From assembly GCA_023055505.1 (NCBI GenBank), contig JALIRH010000010.1, positions 4,155,501-4,219,500 of the forward strand: 64,000 bases of DNA. The letters run 5' to 3'. Shown in pieces: positions 49,801 through 61,017 of the stretch. The notes below the pieces were generated by a model, which had not been told where the DNA came from, did not search any database, and was given only the letters and a program-made list of their open reading frames with translations. Every line of letters begins with the position of its first letter. Position 1 is the stretch's first letter. The translations under genes and the position numbers were made by a program. This stretch comes from Callipepla californica brunnescens (lineage: Eukaryota > Chordata > Aves > Galliformes > Odontophoridae).

Positions 49801-52800
49801 AGCATCGTCTGAAGAAACAGTGTATTTTTTTAAAGGTTTATACAGATAGAATTTGCAGCCTAAATATCTAAAGTAGCATTTTCAACTTACTATTTAGCCA
49901 CTGACCTTCAAAAGAGGAAAAAGAAACATGTGGAATGGAGCCCTCCATTCTCACCGTCAAACAGAATCTCAGCACAGACACAAATTGTTACATAAAATTC
50001 TTTTGTCCAGTTTAATTGTGTGTTGACTAGACCTGAGACTCTTCCATGCTTGCCCTCAATTTCTTAACTGATTTGACAGTTCTCTGAGACAGAAGAATGA
50101 TGAGAAAAAGAAAGTCATCTTCCACGGTGGAATTTCAACATTTGGCTCTTTTCAGTTTGCAGTACTCTGCTGAGGTGACTTCAGCAAGGGCAGCGGGATT
50201 TAAACCTCAGGCTTTTTGACACATTTTTACATGAAAAATAAAACCTCAAGTGGATGATGAAATTCGGGTGTCTAATTTAATGTTTTAGGTGACCAAATAA
50301 TGAACTTTAAATACTGGCGGTTGCCCTCCATTGTTATAAGGATGGAAAACATTTACTTTATTCATGGGAAAGTACCCTGAATTTCTGGGACTTTCCAGTA
50401 GATTGAGTTTCGTAATATAAAGTTACATTCATATTACATTAGATGTCATCTTTAATCAGTGTAATCTCTAAGCAGCTTGAGTCTAGTCTTACGGCACTCT
50501 GTTCTGATAAATGTGAAGTGCCTATTAATATTTTCACACTAAAAAAATTAACTCTGGAAATGAATTAGTTTGAAAGTGAAAGATTTTGAGTAATAATAAA
50601 CATATCTCTGTGGGTATCTGTCTTTATCACATTCCTGCATATGCTTCTGTTAAGTCATACCTGGTATATAATGTAAATTATTACACTGAAAGAAACACCT
50701 GTAGCGAGACAATTCCATTCTCTGCTACAGCAGCAGGATTACTTAATTGTTGCATTCCTGGTCTTCGGGCCTGGAATGCTTGGGTTCACCAGACTGCTGT
50801 GACTGTGCTGTGACGCTCAGGTTTTTTTTAGCATGTCACTTCTGATCTTCTCTGAGACCAAAAGAGAGCTGGGTGAAGCTTATGTAATTTCAAAAGAGCC
50901 ATAGCCTTGTTCACTTCAGCCTTTGTTTCAGTCCCAGTGATTGGACATGTGCAAATTTCTTCTGCATATTTAGAGCAAAGGCTGTGCAGGAGAGCCTGAT
51001 ATTAAACACCCTTGTGTTCACCCAGGCATCTCATTGTCTGAACTTTTTCTGGGAGAGTTCTCTGTTGAGCAGCTGGCTATTGCTCCATACTTGTTTGCCA
51101 AGAACAAGTTCCAGTGCCTTTCCCATCACAAAGATAGGCTTGCACTGAGCACCAGTATGTATAGTCTCTCCTTGCAGAGTTGTGCGTGGCTGCAGGTTTG
51201 GGACCAGCATGATTCCTCCAGCTGGTTTCTCTGAGCTGGGACGTTTAAAAGGTTGCCTGGCATATAGACAAAGAGCCTTAACTACACACATCCACGTTTT
51301 CTAATGTGTCCCGCAGCAGTTAGTTTGCCCTTGCTCTGCCAGAATGACTGGTGGGACAGTTTAAGGCTATAAGACACAGAAATGCATACAGAGGAAAACA
51401 GGTGCATTCTGTGTGAATTACTGTGGCAGGTCAAGAGGAAATTTCAAGTCCTGACAGGTCTACAAAGTGTGAAAAAAGATCACTTGCACTTTCTTAGATG
51501 AGTCTTAACCTTACTGTCTTGGCATCACTTTCTGCTGTGAATACTGCTTTCATCATTGGTATGGACACAGGTCTCTCAAACACCTCCTGTTTTCTCCCTC
51601 TCACTAGGGAGGGAGAAGGTGTCTGCTTGCAGAATGAGCTTTCCTTTCTGTCATTCTGGACTGCCTTAGCTCCGCTGCTGGAACACATTCATGTGCTGGT
51701 GTTTGCAGTGAAGGGAGGCCTGCATGGTGTACTTAATTACTTATTGGACATTTCTGTGTCTGAGTGGTACCAGAGCACAGTTCCTGAATTGCTCATTGTG
51801 CAGGCACAGCCTTTTTCCCTATGCAGGATGCTGATTCCAAACTAACAACCCCTGTTAAGAGGTAGGTAGGGTGTTCCAGCTTGGACACAGGGTGTTGTGA
51901 GCGGAACAGTGATGTTAGTTCATTACACTTACTGTTGTAGACACAGTACTTGGGTTCAGGCTGTGTTAATACAACACATAGCTTTTAGACGCTCATGTCC
52001 AGTGAGCTTTCACCATGGACTCAGCAGATGAAGTCCGCACCCTCCATCAGATACCCCTGTTTGCTGAAGGGGGTGCTATCTGCAGCATCCAGCAGTATCA
52101 CAGAAGCCTTTGGAGTAACAAAAAAAAGAAAGATTTCACTCGTGTTAGTGCAGAGGTCTCTTCCTTTTTTATTACGAAACTGCCATCAAGTTAGTGTCTA
52201 GTCACAGCACTAAAAGTGCAAAAAATTGTCTGGAATAATTGTTACATCAGTTATGTTGAGATGTCAGCCCCAGATCTCATGGACTTTGCAATCCTCAGTT
52301 CTCCACCCACAGCTGAGAAAGAAATTAAACGTGCTTACAAGCATTTTTACTTATTATTAATTTTCTAGACCTGTACAAATTGGTAAGAGCTTGCTTCTCG
52401 AGTTCATGATATGGTCAGCAGGAGCATTGGCTTCCAAACACTGTAACAAAAATCATTTGATGCCCTTATCTCATCTTATATTGAAGATGTCTGTATACAG
52501 ATAATACTGTTCAGATATATCATTGTGATAACTTTTGATTTACCAACAGCCAGACATTACAAAGTAACCCACAGATATTTCAGTAGGATCTATATGAATT
52601 GATATTTTTACACAGTTTCACCTTTGTCCGAAGAAAACTTTCTACGGCTTGCAGGAATTACAAGAATTCAGTGCAGGTTGAAAATTAGGTGCTTTTTATA
52701 ATCTAAAAATAATCTCAGAGAAAAGACAGTAAGCTGTGGTAAGGTACAGTCAGTTAGGATGTAAATGCACTGCATAAATAACATTGGCAACAAATGTATG

Positions 52801-55439
52801 AGAACTACAAGATGTGTTGAATTCTTAGAAACAAGCAAGTTCTCCCGAAGTCTCTGTGAATAGATAGAATTTACTGCCCAGTAAATTGTTTTCTCTACAG
52901 TTTCAGTTTACAGACACCTTTTGAAGGATTTTTTTTACTGCATATATTTGCTGAAGGTGCTCATAAATGACAGACATAAAGCATATGAATTAATCTTTTA
53001 ATACCCAAGATGCACTGAGTATGAGGACTGAACATTTATAAATGAAGCATCTTTATGGATTAAGGCTTAAACAAGAGTAATAATAGACACCAAATGACTT
53101 TCTAACCTGTCTAATTTGTTTTGGCATTTTCTTTTGTTAGGTGAAGTCTGACAGTTTTGAGGGAGATTTCTGACTGAAGGGTGTGAGACAGCAGTGAGGC
53201 ATTTGGTTTCTTTTCATTGTTAATGTCTTAGGAAATGCTTACTGTCATCTCTTTCCCCCAAGCTTCTAGAAGGGTTCCTTGGCAAAACTGGTGTATTCAC
53301 ACAAGATCTATCCCACCTACTAGATAAGGTTTTCAACTTAAATAGATTTTTTTTTTTCATATCATTCAGTTGAATGTAAATATATTGGTGTTGTTCGTTT
53401 GTTTTTTAAGATGAGCAGGAGGGTTCACCTTTAGTGCCTGATTCCTATTCTTAAGAAGAAAGTTTGTAGTTCAGTTAGGTCCCTTGAGGATGTTATATTG
53501 AGCAAGAAAAGGCAGTATAGCTTAAGAATAAATTTTGCATATGTACCGTGCTTGCTGGATTCTCTTGTACCTTTATGATATAAGAAATAAATGCAGTTAA
53601 TTATGTTCTATCCCTTTTAGCAAGCCTGAAGACAGAAACTCTGGATACTAGTACAATGCCAAGAGAAAATCCAGCACTGAAGAATGCATAAGCACTATTC
53701 ATTCATACATTGTACACGTGCTTTTTCATTCACCTCTGTCTGGTAAATGTCAGCTTTATTGTGTCACACAAACACAATAAAATGGAATCTAGAATTGATG
53801 GCTCATTTGAGTACTCTGTATCTGTGAGTTCACTTTTAGATCTTCCACCTTCTTTAAAAATCTCTTAGCTTTTTCTCTAGAGATCATGCAAACCAATTCC
53901 TTTGTTCTAATACAACAGTCATTTAGATATCTAAATCTCTTAAATATGAGAAATTGTCACTGACTTTGAAAATGCAGCTGCAAGTGCATTAGTTCTACTT
54001 GAAAAATCATAAGACAGAAAAGTTTGTTAAGCAGAACTAAGGTCCCTGGATGCATTTTTCAGTGACCCGTATGAAAATGCTGTATTTTCACCTTACTTTG
54101 GCTGCTACATTCAATCAGCAGAGTGTTTTCAGTCATCCCCTTGTGTCACATTGATGTAAACAGAAGTGGGACCACAAGTATTACCTTCAGCTGACGGTAT
54201 GATTCTGCTTCGTTCAGGATCTCTTTTAAATTGAAAATCAGTTTCTCTTGTAATAAATGTTTTATCTGCAGTGACAGGAAGAATTTTTCCTGCTTTTTAT
54301 TCCATTTTCCTCACAGATTGCTGTGCTTGAATGCAGATATCTGGGGAATCTTATCAATTTTTGGTATTTTTGACAGAGGTGGTTATAGAGGCCATTCTGG
54401 TACTCACACTTCCAGTTTACTTGCCCAGCTCCTGTACTGCCCTGACCTGGAGCCAGCCTGATGATGAGTGGTGGTGTGGTGAACAGGTTAGTGGGAGTGG
54501 TAGAAAGTAGTTTTAAGAATCAGCAAACTAAGTTCTCTTCACAGTGTGGTGCAGAGTCTTCTGTCACCATAAGGAGAGAGCGGGACAGGAACAAGCACTT
54601 GAGGGCAGTGCCAGTGACAGCTTAGGGTGGCAGTGGAGCTCAGATAAAAACTGCAATTTGTGCGTAGTCATTAGTGACAGAGGGAGATAATTATCAGCCT
54701 GTCTTGTTACGTTGTGCATTTATTAGTGGTAATTTGAAGTCTCATGTGTTAGCAGTAAATAAAATTATTTTTCTGTGAACATTTTCAGTCTGACAGAGAT
54801 TGAATAGAATTCATAGAGCAGCTGCTCAGCAGCAGCTGATAAGGCTGCCACGCTGTGAAGTAACAGTGGAAGTGTTTATGGATTGCAAGTGAATGTCCTC
54901 AGTAATTACACTGAAAGGGTGAAAACAAATAGTAGCACACAGGAGTGGTGTTTGATAACTTTTCAGTGCTTTCATGGTGGATCTGTGGGTTAATGAAGCC
55001 ACATGTAGTAAATACAGAGTGAGTTGAATTCCAGGAAATGTGGTCTACGGAGCTGCCTTCTGAGCAGTGGTGTCGGTATGCCTTTTGTGAACAAATTGGA
55101 GTATAGGCCATAGTGAGCACTGCTTGAGGAACAGACTTGACGTGCTTACTTCAGGGGAGCCTTCCAGAGCTCAAGACAGCTGCTGAAATGAGGACTGGCA
55201 TATGCGCAGCACTTGTGTTAAAGCACCGTACAAAACTGTTCCTGTTTTTATTCTCTTGTCTGAACATCCTCAAATCTGTCTCCTGCTAAAGATTGCTGTA
55301 GAAAACAAAATGAAGGGAATGCAGAAGGAGACAAACAGACTCCACTCACATTTGGGACAAGAAGCTGTAAGCAGTGGATGTAAAAGGAACGTGTTTTGTG
55401 AAAGAGTTTATTCATGTTAATGCATATAGACTTCTCTGT

Positions 55440-56102
55440 GTTTAGCTACTAGCCTGGCCCTGCACTGCTGCACACAGCTCAGCGATCAGGTGCTGGAGCA
55501 GTGTGGCTGTGGCAGTGACATTGACAGAATGTCCAGATAAACTCCTGGCTGGACGTGGTACGTGCTGGGCTAGTGGATCTGTCAGATCTGCTCCCTGCTG
55601 GTGGTGGAAGCTGTTAAGATGCTCTTCAAAATCTGGTCAGGTACTTGAATAAAGTGAAACCAAAAGCTATCCTGTAGCTGTGGAGGAGAAAGAAGCTTTC
55701 GAAGTTGTAAAATGTGTGGCCTAGTAAGTTCCAGGTGCTGGCCATCCCTGCTGTGAGCAGGCTGCAGCAGTGACTCGTGGCCGTAGGCTGATCCATACTG
55801 TCTCACAGCTTTGTGCCACTCCAGACCTTGCTCACTTGCAGAAGGTTGTATCTTCTGTAGCAGCCACAGTACTGGTGCTTCGCTTCTTGGACTTAGTGGT
55901 GGGTGGGAAGCTGGCTCCATCTTCTTTCCTTCAGTCTGCTCCTGCATGGTGACACACCATCTTTGCAGAGCAGGAAAGCTCTGCGGTAACTGCAAGCTAG
56001 GGTCTGGTACCGAGGGGTGGGCAGGGACCAGGGGGTGAGACATCATGTCTGGGAGAGATGCTGCTGAAGTTTGTAGGGGTGTCTGGGGTATGACATACAA
56101 GG
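55440..56102 (-). other. GC-richer intronic patch with antisense open frame
   Basis: Within AT-rich intron 1 this patch is clearly GC-richer. On the minus strand a frame is open from 56202 to the stop at 55582 (207 codons, no near ATG at its start). A pyrimidine-rich tract ending in TTGTAG (AG at 56104-56103) resembles a splice acceptor, and an antisense AATAAA lies at 55412-55407. Together they look like a terminal exon, with a hydrophobic stretch LVYLSFLLLVALYVI near the acceptor and proline- and serine-rich sequence after it. I recognise no family. A frame this long can arise by chance in 64 kb, so a mobile-element remnant or coincidence is equally possible. Confidence 0.2.
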
Positions 56103-59100
56103 CTACAAGGAGTAAGAAAGAGAGATATACCAGGGAGGCTGAATAACTGGCAATTGGTGAGTACTGTGGAATTAAAAAGACAGGAAATCTGTGAGATGAC
56201 AGTTATATCTTCCCAAGTTTAAAGACAGGAAGGGAGGTGTCTGTGTACATACTCTGAATTTACAGCATTGGTGCTCAGAGATTACTGTTATCTGCAGGTT
56301 ACCTCAGTCAGCATCCTGTCAAAGATACTGGAGATCACAAGGTACCTCACGACAGTACAGGGAACAGCAAGAACTAATCTGCCCCCTCATGAAAGTCTTT
56401 ATTCGATTCTTTAAGGATTAGAAATTAATTTAAAACTTGACTCATTGAGTGTTATCTTCCTTTCAGTTCTGAACTTTTTTTTTTTGTATGAAATATTCTC
56501 CTTAATTACAGATATTACTGTTGTCCTTATGCGTGTCTGACCCTTTTTGAATCCTGATAAATTGCTAATCAGCATCAGTGGCCTTTATGTGCAGTACATA
56601 AAGCACCAATTTTCACCTTTTTTTTAGTAAATAATTTTTAATTTTTATTTTTGTACTTTTAAACTTGCCACCCTTTAGCTTTGCTATTTTATATCCAGGC
56701 AGTAAGTGTTTCTGGCTTACTTTCTCTGTTATTGAAATGTTTGGAGCACGTCTTTCTGAGGTAAATAACAGTGTTTTGCATCCTGCTAATACAACAGGTG
56801 CAGGCTTTCATTCCCCAAATGCCTGCTTTCTCTGAACAACTGAATTCCGCAACACCCATTTCCACGGTGTGCTGCCAGTCCCTGTGCTGTGATCCTGCTG
56901 ACAGATAGGGCCCATGTACACAAACACAATTTTTTAAGTCTACCCTGCACCTTATTACTGTTGCATTCTAACATTTTAGTTCTTCTTGTCATAGGTACAT
57001 GTCAAGCAGAAACCTGAGATGAATTTGAAGCAGTAATGCCCAGAGCCCTTTCCCAGGCTTCTTTCTCCCAGTCTTGATTTGATTAAAATGAATTACTGGG
57101 TGTCAGTATGTCAGCGTGTTTTGCTGTTTAGCTGTTCATCTCCAGAATTTCAGTTTGTTAGTGAATATATTAAATAATACTAGTTCTTTTGAACTAATAA
57201 AGAAAAGTATCTACTAGATATTACTGTTGAGTTAAACCATATCTAACCAAGTAATCATGACAGTTTTTCTTAACCTGTGTTCAGAGTTCATTCCTAGGGT
57301 GTTTCAGGCAAGCAGAGTCCTGACTTTTTCAACTCTGGTTGTAACAGCTTCTTTTTTTCCCTTTATTTTCCTTTATGAATGCTTAGTTCAAAATGAAATA
57401 CACAAGAACTATTTTTCTGAACATGAAAGTGTTAAGTCCTTTTTTAACAGGTTGGAAAGCAGCCTGGAAGCAGGGAGGAATTGTGAATTGCAGCTGTGAA
57501 TTGCAAGAACTAATAGGAATTGATAACCTTGTAGTCTTATAGCCATAATAGTCTTAGGCTCAATCACACAGTCGATAAATTGGTGGTTGCATAAGTGAAG
57601 ACTTGCTGATTTCATATAGATAGATATATTTAACAATTATTTTTGGAAGAACAGTTCTGCAGCCAGTCGTGCTTGATACAGTGATATGCACTTTTAATGA
57701 GTATTTACATTCTAAGTGCCTTGTCTTGTGTACCTTGGCAATTTTTTAATACTGTGCTTTTAAATGAAATGTGAAACAGTGAAACTGTCGGTGTATCTGG
57801 AATATGAAGCCATGGTGCTCACTGACACAGTTCCTTCTTTTTCTCACAATTTATTGTAAAAGACAGTGGTAAAGATGTTAGAATACAATTTCTCTGAGGT
57901 GTAAAAGCATGGTAAATTAGCCAAGTTCAGGATTACTTAGAACCTGTAAATAGCATAAGACTAGGCTTGTCCAAAAAAACCCTTACAGGTCACCCCTGAA
58001 ACTTGCTCAAACTGCATGTGTTGAGATGCAAATCTTGCAGGCAGCTTCCTGCATTGCTCAGTGCTTACTGTGTGTTATGAGGAGCTTCCTTTTAGGTGTT
58101 TACAAGTCAGGTTAAGAATTTGGTTTTCAAAATGTTGGTATTTTAGAGGAGAGAGCACTACAAGGATCACACGAGTGTAGAAACCAAGCTTGTAAAACCA
58201 GAATTCTTTTCCTTAATAATGTATGAGAAGATGGGAAATTTTTCGTACAAAAACATGTGCATCAGCAGGAGCCTGGCAACATTTACTTTTGTGAACATTG
58301 GTAAGGCCCAAGGAACTTCTTGCATTTTATCTGTTTCTCATTCCTTTTATGTAGCAATTGACTCCGTGCTGGAGTCACAATCTGTAACAGCAAGCATAGC
58401 CATTATTAGTTTCGTGACTTACTTGAATTCATAGCTGAGAAACTTAGTCTTCAGAAGTTCTATTTAAGTATTTGCCTGGGAGATGCTGCTGCTGTATGCT
58501 ATCTGCCATTTCTCCTGAAGTGATTCTGGTGGAGTGGGCTTTTGCTGAGGTCCCTGTGATATGTACATAGGAACTGGGAGAAAGATGTTGATTTGCTTAC
58601 CTTAGGCAGACTGGCTGATATGCACACAAAAGAGGGGATCAAACTATATGCCTCTGTGAAAATGATAAAAATCAAAGAGAAAGCTCCAGTACTCTGATTT
58701 GGAAGTATAGTACTGAAATAAAAAGGATGTGTGACATGGAGGACTAAAACTTTCAAAATAAAACTCACTTGTTAGAGAAAAACACTTAAAACAATGTAAT
58801 TTAGGACACCTTTACGTATGGTAATATGTATTATTAATAGTGCAGGGGTTTTTGCTTTGTGCTTTCTGGAAGATGAAATGCAGTGTGGGAGAGACTGGGT
58901 GCTGCTGGGGTGAATGGGCTTGGAGTGTTTGCATGGACGCAGGCTATCCTTGACATTCTTATAAAAATAGTAACATACACTACTCGAAAGGCAGTGAGTT
59001 CGTAATGAATTTCTTTCACGACTAGTTTACATCTATATACCTATAGTCAGTGTTTTTTATCTGTAGGCATTTGTCAAACTGGTGTCTGTTTTATGTGGAA

Positions 59101-60895
59101 TGTAAAACCGTGACAAGAGGGAGGGGCAGAACAGAATTCCAGTGCTTGGAAGAATTTAGCTTTTCATTTTCCAAAAATGTTTTTTTCATTGTTCATTTTT
59201 AAGGAAAATCAAGTTTAATTACTCTGCTTCTTTTCACTTCCTAAGGATTCATAAACTGATGTTGGAACTAATTTTTTGGTATGCACAACCACATTTTGTT
59301 GTTTTTACACACACATATGCACTGTCTGAACAATCTTTTTCAATAATAAGTATACAGATTTTGCTTTATATACATTGACTTGTTTTCTTTTTGTGCTAGA
59401 TGCAGCTACTACTTTGAAATTCTGTTTTGTCTTTACTGATTAGCAGTCATTTACTAAGAGATGGGAATTTCATATTATCCTGGGATTTGAATTGTGATCC
59501 TGCTGCTTTAGGCAACATGTCTTCTGAGCGTGTTCTCACTGCTGTAATACTGAATCCTAGTTGGCATTAAAATGTACATTTCTCTGAGATTAGGCTTAAG
59601 ATGAAGTATCTCATAAAGATGAGATGCTTCAAAAAAGTGGTTGTGATACCACCATCCATATTGACTCTTCTAAGTCTTTTTCTCAGAGGGCCAGTAAAGT
59701 TCCAGAGGGAGAGGGGGATTTCTCCTTCTTTCCACCTTCCTACTGATCTGAGCATCCTCTGCCTCCAGGCCCTCCCGAAAGCAGAAATGCTCAACTGGTG
59801 GTTTTGCTCCTGCTCTGGAGAGCTGTGGTGCCGCTGGGTAGAGAGAGGCCTGAGTAACTGGGCAGCACAGAGCGGTACACGAGATTGGTATTGTGGCTGT
59901 GGAGGTAATGGCCATTCCTCTTACTTGGTATTGGGAATTCTGTTTTAGTATTGTATTACTGTACCCCTGTTGGAAAGGTTTCCTTATATTCTGAAGTTCT
60001 TTATTACATTTTAAATATTTACTTAATCAGTATTTAAAGAAGAACTGAAAAGTAATTCTCAGAGATCAGTGCAGAATTTAGCATTCATTGCACTCTGCCT
60101 ACGTGCTGGGGTTTGGGAGTTATGCAACCTCTTTTTATAGAGTTGTGTTTTCTAGTGATCCAGACTTACTCAGTTAACACTTAAAATAGAAGTGTATTGG
60201 AAAATATGTAGGATACAAAACATAGGTCATGATGAACTACTGTGTACCTCTTAATTTAAAAGTAATCAATTGCATTAAGGCTTTTCACACACTGGCTTCT
60301 ATCATTATGTGTCTTGATCTGAATCCTGCTGGGTGGAAAAGCTTTAGCTGCTGTGGCGTAGACCCATGCACTGTGGAAAAAGTGTGTATGGAGCTATTGC
60401 ATATTTAGCTTAAAGAGAAGACTGAAAGCTAAGTACCCAGCAGAGAAATTGCTGTTGGTTACCAGCAAACTGTAGTGATGGGGAGGGAAGGCTGTAGCAG
60501 GAATGCTTTTAAGACTTAATTATGGTATATTTTCACCTGGGCAGTGGGGCTTCCTGACAAACTGTGGGTCACTGTTCCAAATTACAGAGGTACTAGATCA
60601 TCATAGTAAAATTGCCCAAGCAATTATTTTAACATGAACAAAACGCATTTTTTTCTGATCTCAGTTTTTGGAGGAAACTGGAACAGTTTTTCAGAAACAT
60701 TACACATAGGATAATAAACCTGAGGCAGATGCATAGCATGCAAAATTTTGCCTAAATGCTAATAGTTTGGCACCATTATGCAAATGAAACTAGTGTGTAG
60801 TAATGGGAATTCAGATGCAGTGATTGCTACCAGATCCACTAAGAGTAATGGAATTGCATACCAACACAGACTTATGACAAATATTGTGATTGTAG

Positions 60896-61017
60896 GTAAC
60901 TAAATGACCATGGAATCTGGAGCAGAGAACCAGCAGAGTGGAGATGCAGCCGTTACAGAGGCAGAAACCCAACAGATGACAGTACAGGCACAACCACAGA
61001 TTGCAACGTTAGCCCAG
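60896..61017 (+). other. CREB1: CREB1 exon 2 (whole exon, includes leader end)
   Basis: The exon runs from the base after the TGTAG acceptor to CAG|GTATAA. It opens with eight non-coding bases, GTAACTAA, in which an in-frame TAA (60901-60903) directly precedes the start codon and fixes the frame. The exon ends after a complete codon, so the following intron is phase 0. Both boundaries match the exon structure expected from mammalian CREB1 mRNA. Confidence 0.96.
60904..61017 (+). CDS. CREB1: CREB1 coding exon, N-terminal 38 codons (partial)
   Basis: CREB1 is a nuclear bZIP transcription factor that binds CRE sites (TGACGTCA) as a dimer and activates genes after phosphorylation of its kinase-inducible domain by PKA and other kinases, recruiting CBP/p300. 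This exon encodes MTMESGAENQQSGDAAVTEA followed by ETQQMTVQAQPQIATLAQ, the start of the glutamine-rich N-terminal activation region. It matches the vertebrate protein except for Thr at residue 22, where I recall Asn in mammals. The kinase-inducible domain, second glutamine-rich domain and bZIP lie in later exons beyond the window. The first ATG (60904) has a poor context (T at -3); the second (60910, ACCATGG) is ideal, so either Met1 or Met3 may be used. The exon is too short to stand out as an open frame and was found by its sequence and splice sites. Confidence 0.97.

Larger units (their letters stand above)
42846..60895 (+). other. CREB1: CREB1 intron 1
   Basis: This 18,050-base intron runs from the GTAAGAGG donor to the TGTAG acceptor. 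Its first 850 bases are CpG island. The rest is AT-rich with no recognised exon on the CREB1 strand and no CR1 copy that I can identify. The polypyrimidine tract before the acceptor is weak (TTGTGATTGTAG). Local items are a T-rich low-complexity stretch at 43775-43887 and a GC-richer patch with an antisense open frame at about 55440-56102, both listed separately. Confidence 0.88.
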
